In this document: positions 25,485 to 33,134 of the stretch, piece by piece
How the letters are laid out: each line of letters starts with the position of its first letter
Position numbering within the stretch: the stretch's first letter is position 1
From: JAURVT01 sp049059935
GTDB lineage: Bacteria > Actinomycetota > Actinomycetes > Propionibacteriales > Nocardioidaceae
DNA length: 38,676 nucleotides
Reading direction: 5' to 3'
NCBI RefSeq assembly: GCF_049059935.1
Contig: NZ_JBMGQR010000037.1
Location: forward strand, 1-38,676
Position numbers and translations under genes: made by a program
The notes under the pieces: model-generated
Seen by the model: only the letters and a program-made list of their open reading frames with translations
The model's database searches: none
Told to the model about the DNA's origin: nothing

Positions 25485-26714
25485 TCAATTGGTCTGGATG
25501 TTCTGGAACACGCTGAACATCGGCAGGTAGAGGCAGACCACCATCGAGCCGATGACGGTGCCGAGCAGGACCACCATGAGGGGCTCCATGGCCGACGACA
25601 GCGACTCGGTGGCCGTCTCGACCTCCTTCTCGTAGTAGTCGGCGACCTTGTCGAGCATGTCGGTGATCTGGCCGGTCTCCTCGCCCACCTCGAGCATCTG
25701 GGTGACCATCGACGGGAACAGGTCGTGCCGCTGGAGCGCGGTGGACATCTGGCCGCCGACGCGCACCTGGTCCTGCACGTCTCCCATCGCGCGGGTGATG
25801 AGGGAGTTGCCCGACGTGCCGCCCACGACGTCGAGCGCCTGGATCACCGGCACGCCGACGGACAGCAGGGTGCCGAAGTTGCGCGACCACCGGCTGATGG
25901 CGAGCTTGGTGAACAGCGACCCGAACACCGGCAGCTTCAGCTTCAGACCGTCCATCCGGTAACGGAAGTCCTCGTTGGTCTGCATCGCCGTCCGGTACCC
26001 CTTCAGGCCCGTGAGCACGACGACGATGAGCAGGGGGGCGACCCACCAGATGTTGTTCGACAGACCCACCATGATCCGGGTGGGCAGCGGCAGCTCGCCG
26101 CCGAGCTGGGTGAACATCTTCTCGAACACTGGGACGATGAAGATGATCACCGCGGCGCCCAGGATCAACGAGAACGTCAGCACGATCACCGGGTAGGTCA
26201 TCGCCGACTTGATCTTCGACCGCAGGTCGGCGTCGGCCTCGTACATCTTGGCGATCCGCGAGAGCGCGCCGTCGAGGAAACCACCGGTCTCGCCGGCCTT
26301 GATCATGTTGATCATCAGCGGCGGGAAGTGGTCGGGGTGCTTGATCATCGACGACGACAGCGTGGCGCCGCCCTGCACGTCGACCTTGACCTGGGTGATG
26401 GCCTCCTTGAAGGCCTTCTTCTCGGTCTGCTCCTCCAGGATCGCCAGCGAACGCAGCAGCGTCAGGCCGGACGACGTCATCGACGCGAACTGCCGAGAGA
26501 ACACCGCCAGGTCGCGCAGCGAGGTGCGGCCCCCGAAGCCGGGGATCGAGATCTCCTTGTTGAGACCGGTGCCGGCACCGGCCACCTCGAGCGGCGTGAG
26601 CTTCTGGACGGTGAGCGCGCGGGTGGCCGCCTCGGGCGAGTCGGCGTCGATCTTGCCCTTGACCAGGGCACCGGTGGCGTCGACCGCCTCGTAGGTGAAC
26701 GTCGTGACGGTCAT
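25485..26714 (-). CDS. pilC: PilC-like inner platform protein of the type IV pilus
   Basis: This 409-residue polytopic protein has two T2SSF domains (about 65-190 and 270-395). Each is followed by long hydrophobic segments, for example PVIVLTFSLILGAAVIIFIVP and PLMVVLLGTVIGSMVVCLYLP. Motifs FSRQFASMTSSGLTLLRSL and MIKAGETGGFLDGAL, and the second copy MLEVGEETGQITDML, are typical of PilC/GspF. It is the membrane platform on which PilB and PilT act. ATG overlaps the pilT stop by one base (TGATG). The open frame continuing upstream into pilT is not coding. Confidence 0.95.
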   Translation of the reverse strand: MTVTTFTYEAVDATGALVKGKIDADSPEAATRALTVQKLTPLEVAGAGTGLNKEISIPGFGGRTSLRDLAVFSRQFASMTSSGLTLLRSLAILEEQTEKKAFKEAITQVKVDVQGGATLSSSMIKHPDHFPPLMINMIKAGETGGFLDGALSRIAKMYEADADLRSKIKSAMTYPVIVLTFSLILGAAVIIFIVPVFEKMFTQLGGELPLPTRIMVGLSNNIWWVAPLLIVVVLTGLKGYRTAMQTNEDFRYRMDGLKLKLPVFGSLFTKLAISRWSRNFGTLLSVGVPVIQALDVVGGTSGNSLITRAMGDVQDQVRVGGQMSTALQRHDLFPSMVTQMLEVGEETGQITDMLDKVADYYEKEVETATESLSSAMEPLMVVLLGTVIGSMVVCLYLPMFSVFQNIQTN

Positions 26715-27907
26715 CAGATCATCGCCAGCCTCTTGAACTCGTTGGGGTCGTGGGCCAGCTCGAGGGCGGTTCCCTTGGAGATGAGCTGGTCGGTGTAGCG
26801 GCGCGCCAGGTGCTGGTCGAAGCTGATCATCCCCACGTCGGCGGACGACTGCAGGAACGTCGGGATCTGGTGCACCTTGCCCTCGCGGATCAGGTTGCGG
26901 ATCGCGGGCGTCGCGACCATCACCTCGCAGACCGTGGTGCGCCCGTTGCCGTCCTTGGTCGGTGCGAGCGCCTGGGTGACGACGCCCTGGAGGCAGTTGG
27001 CCAGCTGCGCACGGATCTGCGACTGCTGGTGGGCGGGGAAGATGTCGATCAGCCGGTCGATGGTCTGGGACGCCGACTGCGTGTGCAGCGTCGCGAGCAC
27101 GAGGTGGCCGGTCTCGGCCGCGGTGATGGCGGTGCTGGTGGTCTCCAGGTCGCGGAGCTCGCCGACCAGGATGATGTCGGGGTCCTGCCGCAGCACGTGC
27201 TTGAGCGCGGTCGGGAAGTCCTCGGTGTCGGCCCCCACCTCGCGCTGGTTGACCACGCACCGCTTGTGGGTGTGCAGGTACTCGATCGGGTCCTCGACGG
27301 TCATGATGTGCGCCGAGCGCGTCTGGTTGGCGACGTCGAGCAGGCTCGCCAACGTCGTCGACTTGCCCGAGCCGGTGGGCCCGGTGACGAGGACGAGCCC
27401 GCGCGGCAGGTGCGCGAACTTCTCCACGTCGGCCGGCAGGCCCAGCTCGCCGAGGCTGCGGATCTTGTGCGGGATGGTCCGCATGACGGCGCCGACGGCA
27501 CCGCGCTGCACGAACACGTTGACGCGGAACCGGCTGAGACCGATCAATGAGAACGAAGTGTCCAGCTCGTTGTCGCGCTCGAAGCGCTCCCACAGCTCGG
27601 GCGGGACGATGCTCTTCATCATCGCTGCCGTGTCCTTCGGCGTCAGCTTCGTGACTCCCTCGACCGGGCGCAGCGCCCCGTGCACCCGGATGCACGGGGC
27701 GATGCCGGCGGTGAGGTGCAGGTCCGACCCCCCGCGCTCGACCGTCTCGCGCAGCAGGTGCTCGATGGCGCTGCGCGGGTCGCCGTCGACGGCGTCGGGC
27801 GTGGACGGACGCCCGAAGCCCTCGTCGGTGATCGGCACGACGTCGGCGGTCGCCGAGTGCGCGGGCGCGTCGGCCGGCGCGTGGGCCGGGGGGAGGTAGG
27901 CGGTCAT
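26714..27907 (-). CDS. pilT: PilT-like pilus retraction ATPase
   Basis: This 397-residue hexameric ATPase powers pilus retraction and twitching. It carries Walker A GPTGSGKSTTLA, an Asp box with EDPIEYLH, Walker B DPDIILVGELRD, a His box AAETGHLVLATLHT and the PilT-specific AIRNLIREGK. The first 45 or so residues are an Ala/Pro-rich extension, longer than in most PilT proteins. ATG at 27907 follows AGGAG. It lies 16 bases after pilB and overlaps pilC. Confidence 0.96.
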   Translation of the reverse strand: MTAYLPPAHAPADAPAHSATADVVPITDEGFGRPSTPDAVDGDPRSAIEHLLRETVERGGSDLHLTAGIAPCIRVHGALRPVEGVTKLTPKDTAAMMKSIVPPELWERFERDNELDTSFSLIGLSRFRVNVFVQRGAVGAVMRTIPHKIRSLGELGLPADVEKFAHLPRGLVLVTGPTGSGKSTTLASLLDVANQTRSAHIMTVEDPIEYLHTHKRCVVNQREVGADTEDFPTALKHVLRQDPDIILVGELRDLETTSTAITAAETGHLVLATLHTQSASQTIDRLIDIFPAHQQSQIRAQLANCLQGVVTQALAPTKDGNGRTTVCEVMVATPAIRNLIREGKVHQIPTFLQSSADVGMISFDQHLARRYTDQLISKGTALELAHDPNEFKRLAMI

Positions 27908-27923
27908 GGGTGCTCCTGTGCGC

Positions 27924-29591
27924 TCAGACGGTGACGCGGAAGACTTCTTCGATGGTGGTCTCGCCGACGGCGGCCTTCATCAGGCCGTCGTGCCGCAGCG
28001 GGACCATGCCCTCGGCGACGGCGACGTGGTGGATCTCGGACGCCGACGCGTTGCGCACGGCGAGCCGCTCGATCTCCTCGGTGACGGGCATGACCTCGTT
28101 GACGGCCAGGCGCGCCCGGTAGCCGGTCTGGCCGCACGAGCGGCAGCCCACGGGCTTCCAGAGCTTCTCGGGCACCTCGAGCTCGTCGGGCCAGCCGATC
28201 TGCAGGAGCTCGCGCTCGGAGGGGGCGTACGGCTCCTTGCACCAGTCGCACAGCCGGCGCGCGAGCCGCTGGGCCAGCACGCAGTCCACCGACGAGCCCA
28301 CCAGGAAGGGCTCGACGCCCATCTCGGTGAGACGCGTGACGGCCGACGGCGCGTCGTTGGTGTGCAGCGTGGTGAGCACGAGGTGGCCGGTCATGGCGGC
28401 CTCGATGCCCAGCTGGGCGGTGACGGGGTCGCGGATCTCACCGATCAGCACGACGTCGGGGTCCGAGCGCAGGATCGCGGGGAGGACGGCGGCGAACGTC
28501 AGCCCGGCCTTGGCGTTGACCTGCACCTGGTTGACCCCGGGCAGCCGGTACTCCACCGGGTCCTCGACGGTGATGATGTTGACCGACGGCTTGCTGATCT
28601 CGCTGAGCGTCGCGTACAGCGTGGTCGACTTGCCGGAGCCGGTCGGCCCGGTGACCAGGACCATCCCGTGGGGCTTGGTGAACGAGGTCTGGAAGCGCTC
28701 GTAGTTGGCGGCCGAGAAGCCGAGCTTGCGCAGCTCGAGGTCGATGCCGCCGGTGTCGAGCACGCGCAGGACGACCTTCTCGCCCCACACGGTCGGCAGG
28801 GTCGCGAGTCGCAGGTCCACCTTGTTGCGGTCGAGACGGACGGTGATGCGACCGTTCTGCGGCACCCGCTTCTCGGTGATGTCGACGCTCGCCATGATCT
28901 TCAGTCGCGAGATCAGCGGTGACTGGACGGCGGCCGGCACGCTGTCGACGTCGTGCAGCACGCCGTCGATGCGGAAGCGGACCCGCAGCTCGCCCTCGGT
29001 GGGCTCGATGTGGAGGTCGGACGCGCGGCTCTGGATCGCCTGCTCGATCAGCGAGTTGACGTAGCGGACGACGGGCGCGTCCTCGCCGTCGGCGACCTGG
29101 GCGGTCATCTGGGAGGACTGGGTGTCGGTGAAGGAGGCGGCGATGTCGGCCAGGTCGGTCTGCTCGCGCTTGAGCCGGTCGATCAGCTTCCGCAGCTCGC
29201 TGCGCGCGGCCACCATCGGGGTGATGAGCGCACCGGTGGCGGCCCTGATGTCGTCGAGCGCGACGACGTCGCCGGGGTCGGAGATGGCCACGACCAGGGC
29301 GCCGTTGTTCCAGCCGATGCCGAGCACGCGGTGCCGCGTGACGAGCTGCAGCGGGATGGCCGCGACCGCCTCGGCGTCGATCGGGTAGCCGACGAGGTCG
29401 ACGCTCGCCATGCCGTGCGAGTCCGCCGACGCCTCGGTCAGCTCGAGCTCGGTGACGATGCGGTCGTTGATCAGCACGTCGCGGATCGAGCGTCCGGTGC
29501 GCTGCGACTCCTCGGCCGCCTCCTCCAGGAGGTGCGCGTCGACGCCCCGCGCCGCGAGGGCGTTGAGCAGGGCTCGGTACGACGGGACCAC
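27924..29591 (-). CDS. pilB: PilB-like pilus extension ATPase
   Basis: This 555-residue ATPase polymerises pilin. An N-terminal T2SSE_N domain (about 1-150, with GRSIRDVLINDRIV) is followed by the ATPase core. The core shows Walker A GPTGSGKSTTLY, EDPVEYRLPG, Walker B DPDVVLIGEIRD, a His box TGHLVLTTLHT and the four-Cys zinc element CDWC with CRSC. The Arg and Gly expected in c-di-GMP-binding MshEN motifs are replaced by Ser and Arg, so direct c-di-GMP binding is doubtful. Start GTG at 29591 has CAGGAGGTC upstream. It is the first gene of pilB-pilT-pilC, behind a WhiG-type promoter. Confidence 0.96.
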   Translation of the reverse strand: MVPSYRALLNALAARGVDAHLLEEAAEESQRTGRSIRDVLINDRIVTELELTEASADSHGMASVDLVGYPIDAEAVAAIPLQLVTRHRVLGIGWNNGALVVAISDPGDVVALDDIRAATGALITPMVAARSELRKLIDRLKREQTDLADIAASFTDTQSSQMTAQVADGEDAPVVRYVNSLIEQAIQSRASDLHIEPTEGELRVRFRIDGVLHDVDSVPAAVQSPLISRLKIMASVDITEKRVPQNGRITVRLDRNKVDLRLATLPTVWGEKVVLRVLDTGGIDLELRKLGFSAANYERFQTSFTKPHGMVLVTGPTGSGKSTTLYATLSEISKPSVNIITVEDPVEYRLPGVNQVQVNAKAGLTFAAVLPAILRSDPDVVLIGEIRDPVTAQLGIEAAMTGHLVLTTLHTNDAPSAVTRLTEMGVEPFLVGSSVDCVLAQRLARRLCDWCKEPYAPSERELLQIGWPDELEVPEKLWKPVGCRSCGQTGYRARLAVNEVMPVTEEIERLAVRNASASEIHHVAVAEGMVPLRHDGLMKAAVGETTIEEVFRVTV

Positions 29592-29630
29592 GACGACCTC
29601 CTGGTGTCCGTGCTGACTGGTGCGCGTGCC

Positions 29631-29659
29631 TGATCGGCCACCGGTGGACCGACCTGAGG
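29631..29659 (-). promoter_or_regulatory. FliA/WhiG-type promoter of pilB-pilT-pilC
   Basis: On the minus strand the sequence is TTCCTCAGGT, then 13 bases, then GCCGATCA (-10 at 29638-29631; TCAG at 29657-29654; 15-base gap). It shares 10 of 10 upstream and 8 of 8 downstream bases with the pilin promoter. Expected start is near 29624, about 33 bases before the GTG. Confidence 0.8.
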
Positions 29660-29675
29660 AATCCGGCGGATCGCG

Positions 29676-29700
29676 TTCTCCTCCACCAGGTAGAGGAGAA
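29676..29700. promoter_or_regulatory. GAGGAGAA inverted repeat upstream of the pilB promoter
   Basis: TTCTCCTC (29676-29683) and GAGGAGAA (29693-29700) form an 8-base inverted repeat with a 9-base centre. They lie 18 to 43 bases upstream of the pilB -35. Related GGAGAA/TTCTCC pairs occur near the pilin promoter (25360-25373), in the sigma leader (29794-29824) and before the GGDEF-EAL promoter (30715-30735). The bound factor is unknown. Confidence 0.5.
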
Positions 29701-29708
29701 ACCCGGAC
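29695..29708. repeat. 14-base exact repeat, copy 1
   Basis: GGAGAAACCCGGAC is repeated exactly at 30715-30728. The two copies bracket the sigma factor gene: one upstream of the pilB promoter and one upstream of the GGDEF-EAL promoter. Confidence 0.6.
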
Positions 29709-29770
29709 ACGGGGCCCTCAGAACGGGTGAGATGGTCCGGAACCCCCCGGCACGGGTCGTCCGGCATGGC

Positions 29771-29824
29771 CCATCTGGGTGGTATTACCCAAATGGAGGA
29801 GAACGTTTGCCTGTTTCTCCTCCA
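29771..29824 (+). promoter_or_regulatory. Two overlapping inverted repeats in front of the sigma factor gene
   Basis: Repeat A pairs CCATCTGGGT (29771-29780) with ACCCAAATGG (29787-29796), 9 of 10 positions, 6-base loop. Repeat B pairs TGGAGGAGAA (29794-29803) perfectly with TTCTCCTCCA (29815-29824), 11-base loop. They share TGG at 29794-29796, so as RNA they cannot form fully together. They may instead be two protein-binding sites. The region is AT-richer than its surroundings. Confidence 0.5.
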
Positions 29825-29855
29825 AGCGAACGAGTTCCTCATCAATATTCACCAC

Positions 29856-30713
29856 GTGACCCCTTCTCTCGGACTGGTGCCGGCCTCGGTCGTCGACACC
29901 GCACCGGACGCGCTCGTCCGGCAGCACATGCCCCTCGTCCGCCGTCTCGTGCGCGAGGTCTGCACCCGCATCCCCAGCCACGTCGACCGCGACGACCTGA
30001 CCGGCACCGGCATGGCCACCCTGGTGGTCGCCGCCCGCGCCTGGGACCCCTCGCGCGGCGTCACGTTCGAGCGCTACGCCGCCATCCGCGTGCGCGGCGC
30101 CCTGCTCGACGAGCTGCGCGGCCTGGACTGGGCCACCCGCTCGGTCCGCCGCCGTGCCCGCGAGGTCGAGCAGACCCGCAACCGGCTCGCCGCCGAGCTG
30201 GGCCGCGTGCCGAGCGCCGCCGAGCTGGCCGCGGCCACCGGCCTGACGACCCAGGAGCTCGCGTCGCACGCCGACGACGTCGCCCGGTCGTCGGTGCTCT
30301 CGCTCCAGGGGTTCGACGACCGCCAGGCTGACGACCTCGACGTCCGCCGTGCGCCCGCCGCCGACACGATCATCGAGAAGCGCGAGCAGATCGCCTACCT
30401 GCAGGACGCCGTCGCGACGCTCCCCGAGCGCCTGCGCGTGGTCGTCGAGGGCTGGTTCATCCACGAGCGCCCGATGGCCGAGATCGCCGTCGAGCTGGGC
30501 GTGTCGGAGTCGCGCATCTCGCAGATGCGCGCCGAGGCGCTCGTCCTGCTCAAGGACGCGCTCAACACCCACCTGGCCCCCGAGCTGGTCTCCCCCACCG
30601 ACCGTCCGGGCGGATGCGCCGCCCGCCGGCGCGAGACCTACTTCGCCGACGTCGCCTCGCGCCGCACCTACCGCGAGCGCCTCGCCGGCGAGGCCATGCC
30701 CACCTCCGCCTGA
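29856..30713 (+). CDS. whiG-like: FliA/WhiG-family (sigma-28) RNA polymerase sigma factor
   Basis: This 285-residue sigma factor has region 2 (LVRQHMPLVRRLVREV through YAAIRVRGALLDELRGLDW), the family signature RSVRRRAREVEQ, region 3 (LGRVPSAAELAAATGL) and region 4 (LPERLRVVV through ELGVSESRISQMRAEAL). These match FliA/WhiG, not housekeeping sigma factors. The start is uncertain. GTG at 29856 is preferred because upstream in-frame codons (from ATG 29793) are AT-rich and overlap inverted repeats. AATATT just before the GTG could be the -10 of a leaderless mRNA. It diverges from pilB and precedes the GGDEF-EAL gene; no flagellar genes are nearby, so pili are its likely targets. Confidence 0.9.
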   Translation: MTPSLGLVPASVVDTAPDALVRQHMPLVRRLVREVCTRIPSHVDRDDLTGTGMATLVVAARAWDPSRGVTFERYAAIRVRGALLDELRGLDWATRSVRRRAREVEQTRNRLAAELGRVPSAAELAAATGLTTQELASHADDVARSSVLSLQGFDDRQADDLDVRRAPAADTIIEKREQIAYLQDAVATLPERLRVVVEGWFIHERPMAEIAVELGVSESRISQMRAEALVLLKDALNTHLAPELVSPTDRPGGCAARRRETYFADVASRRTYRERLAGEAMPTSA

Positions 30714-30714
30714 C

Positions 30715-30728
30715 GGAGAAACCCGGAC
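30715..30728. repeat. 14-base exact repeat, copy 2
   Basis: GGAGAAACCCGGAC begins one base after the sigma factor stop and lies 20 bases upstream of the GGDEF-EAL -35. GGAGA (30715-30719) can pair with TCTCC (30731-30735). It is the same 14-mer as at 29695-29708. Confidence 0.6.
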
Positions 30729-30746
30729 GATCTCCTGCCCGATCCC

Positions 30747-30775
30747 CCTCAGGTCGTCGTCCACCGTGCCGATCA
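30747..30775 (+). promoter_or_regulatory. FliA/WhiG-type promoter of the GGDEF-EAL gene
   Basis: The sequence is CCTCAGGT, then 13 bases, then GCCGATCA (TCAG at 30749-30752; -10 at 30768-30775; 15-base gap). Both boxes and the spacing are identical to the two pilus promoters. Expected start is near 30782, giving a leader of about 103 bases and supporting the ATG at 30885 rather than the earlier in-frame start at 30783. Confidence 0.8.
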
Positions 30776-30884
30776 GCACTGGGTGACCGGGACGGCGAGA
30801 CGATCGCCCTCCTCGCTCGAACACACGGGCACCGCCGTCGTCACGCAGAACCCGGCGCCACCGGCGCCACGCGGAGGAGGATCC

Positions 30885-33086
30885 ATGGACGCGCGCCGCA
30901 GGCTCGCGACCCCGGTCGTCATCGCGGTCACCGCCCTGATCCTGGTGTCCGAGCTGTTCTGTCTGCTCTGGGTCTTCCACCTCGACGACGGGGTGGACGC
31001 CCGCGAGCTGGCCCACGCCCGCGCCTCCACGGCCGTGACGGGCTGGAGCGACGCCGGCGACCCCGCGGTCGTCACTGACGCCGTCGGCGCGCTCGTCGCG
31101 ACCGACGCCCCCGGCTCGGCCTCGGTCGACCGCGCCGCGACCGCCTGGGCCGCGGACCCCACGCCGTCCAACCTGGAGCTCCTGCGCGGCGCGCTCGAGG
31201 CCACCGGTGAGGGCGTCACCCGCCAGCAGGCCACCACCGAGGTCCAGGTGGTCGCGATCCTGGCCACCCTGCTCGTCGTGGTCTCGGTCGGGTGGTTCGT
31301 CTGGTTCCGCCGGCTCGTCGCCCGTCACCGCGACCTGCAGCGCCGGCTCACGAGCCAGCAGGTCCTCGACTCCGAGCGGCACCGGCTCACCGCCCTGGTC
31401 GCCAACTCCGAGGACGTGATCGCGATCCTCGACAGCGGCTCGACCGTCCGCTTCGTCAGCCCCGCCGCCGCGCCCGTCCTCGGGCTGGGCCCGGAGGATC
31501 TCGTCGGCGTGCGGCTCGTCGACCGGCTGGAGGAGGGCGACCGGCTCGTCCTCGCCCAGGCGCTCGCCGCGTCACGCCCCGGACGGCAACCCCTGGTGCT
31601 GCGGTTCCCGCGCCAGGACGGCTACCAGGTCGTCCTCGAGGGCACCCTGGTCGACCAGACCACCGACCCCGCGGTCGAGGGTTTCGTGCTGACGCTCCGC
31701 GACGTCACCGAGCGACGCAAGCTCACCGAGCAGCTCGAGCACCAGTCGTTCCACGACGCGCTCACCGGGCTCGCCAACCGTCAGCTGTTCGCCGACCGCC
31801 TGTCCCACGCGCTGGTCCGCCGCGACCACGGGGGCGTCCGCACCCTGACGGTCCTGTTCATCGACCTCGACGACTTCAAGAACGTGAACGACAGCCTCGG
31901 CCACGGGGTCGGCGACGACCTCCTCGCGGCCGTCGCCGAGCGGCTCTCCGCGACCACCGCCACCGGCGACACCATCGCCCGCCTCGGCGGCGACGAGTTC
32001 GCGGTGCTGCTCGAGGACACCGACCTCACGTCCGCGACGAGCACCGCCGAGACCGTCAGCGCGACGCTGGCCGCGCCGTTCGAGCTGCACGGCCACCACC
32101 TCGCGCTGTCCTGCAGCATCGGGATCGCCCAGGCCCTCCCGGGACGCACCGACGGCGAGGAGCTGATGCGCAACGCCGACGTGGCGCTCTACATGGCCAA
32201 GGAGCGCGGCAAGGGCAGCGTCGCGGTCTACGACTCCAGCTGGCACCACCGCACCCTCGAGGTGCTCGAGATGCGCAACGACCTGCAGTGGGCGATCGAG
32301 TCCGACGAGCTGGTCCTGCACTACCAGCCGACCGTCGACCTGCGGACGCAGTCGATCACCGGCTTCGAGGCCCTCGTGCGCTGGGAGCACCCCGAGCGCG
32401 GCCTCATCCCGCCGGGCGCCTTCGTGCCCGTCGCCGAGCAGAGCGGCCTGATCCTGCCGCTCGGCCGGTGGGTCCTGCACCGGGCGTGCGAGGCGGCCGT
32501 GCGGTTCCACGCCGGCGGCCACCGGCCGACGATGGCGGTGAACGTCTCGGTGCAGCAGATGTCCCGGCCGGACTTCGTCGACGACGTCGTCTCGGCGCTG
32601 GCCCAGAGCCGGCTCCCGGCGTCGTCGCTCGTCCTCGAGATCACCGAGTCGACGCTGCTGTCGGACACCGCGACCACGATCGGCGCGCTCACCCTGCTGC
32701 GCCAGCTCGGGGTACGGGTCGCGATCGACGACTTCGGCACCGGCTACAGCTCGCTGTCGCAGCTCGCCACCCTGCCCGTGGACGTCCTGAAGGTGGACAA
32801 GTCGTTCGTCGACGGGATCGACGAGACCGAGACCGGCTCGACGTCCCTGATCCGGGCGATCCTGGCGATGGGCGACACGATGGGGCTGACCACGGTGGCC
32901 GAGGGCGTCGAGCACCAGGCCCAGGCGCTGTGGCTCCAGCAGACCTCGTGCACCCTCGGCCAGGGCTACCTCTGGTCGCGGCCCGTCCCGGTCGACGAGG
33001 CCGAGCAGCTGCTGCGTCACGGCATCGACGTGGGTCTGCCCCGCAAGGGTCCGCGCACGGGCGTGCCCGACCTGCGCATCGTCTGA
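30885..33086 (+). CDS. Membrane PAS-GGDEF-EAL c-di-GMP enzyme
   Basis: This 733-residue protein has two transmembrane helices (about 8-30 and 125-147) flanking a small outer sensor region, then a PAS domain (about 165-280). The GGDEF domain (RLGGDEFAVLL near 367) and the EAL domain (GFEALVRWEHPERG near 493, IDDFGTGYSS, KVDKSFV, AEGVE) are both intact. It could both make and break c-di-GMP. The RxxD inhibitory site is absent (ATGD at that position), unlike the cyclase in the pilus operon. ATG follows GGAGGAGGATCC. It lies downstream of the sigma gene behind its own WhiG-type promoter. Confidence 0.94.
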   Translation: MDARRRLATPVVIAVTALILVSELFCLLWVFHLDDGVDARELAHARASTAVTGWSDAGDPAVVTDAVGALVATDAPGSASVDRAATAWAADPTPSNLELLRGALEATGEGVTRQQATTEVQVVAILATLLVVVSVGWFVWFRRLVARHRDLQRRLTSQQVLDSERHRLTALVANSEDVIAILDSGSTVRFVSPAAAPVLGLGPEDLVGVRLVDRLEEGDRLVLAQALAASRPGRQPLVLRFPRQDGYQVVLEGTLVDQTTDPAVEGFVLTLRDVTERRKLTEQLEHQSFHDALTGLANRQLFADRLSHALVRRDHGGVRTLTVLFIDLDDFKNVNDSLGHGVGDDLLAAVAERLSATTATGDTIARLGGDEFAVLLEDTDLTSATSTAETVSATLAAPFELHGHHLALSCSIGIAQALPGRTDGEELMRNADVALYMAKERGKGSVAVYDSSWHHRTLEVLEMRNDLQWAIESDELVLHYQPTVDLRTQSITGFEALVRWEHPERGLIPPGAFVPVAEQSGLILPLGRWVLHRACEAAVRFHAGGHRPTMAVNVSVQQMSRPDFVDDVVSALAQSRLPASSLVLEITESTLLSDTATTIGALTLLRQLGVRVAIDDFGTGYSSLSQLATLPVDVLKVDKSFVDGIDETETGSTSLIRAILAMGDTMGLTTVAEGVEHQAQALWLQQTSCTLGQGYLWSRPVPVDEAEQLLRHGIDVGLPRKGPRTGVPDLRIV

Positions 33087-33134
33087 CCTCGCGCCGGTCT
33101 TGACCACGCCGCCCCGATGGGCTGCGATGGGCCG

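Noticed and set aside
29142..29591. c-di-GMP-binding MshEN domain in PilB
   Set aside because: The domain aligns as T2SSE_N, but the Arg and Gly of the RLG...G motif are replaced, so c-di-GMP binding is not supported.
29727..29855. N-terminal extension of the sigma factor from 29727 or ATG 29793
   Set aside because: No ribosome site, codon choice unlike the rest of the gene, and the stretch overlaps two inverted repeats. Kept as a possible alternative start.
30783..30884. Earlier start of the GGDEF-EAL gene at 30783
   Set aside because: It would lie at the predicted transcription start and has no ribosome site. ATG 30885 follows GGAGGAGGATCC and leads straight into a membrane helix.
30776..30884. 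c-di-GMP riboswitch in the GGDEF-EAL leader
   Set aside because: None of the conserved GEMM elements is present; only a short GGCGCC repeat is seen.
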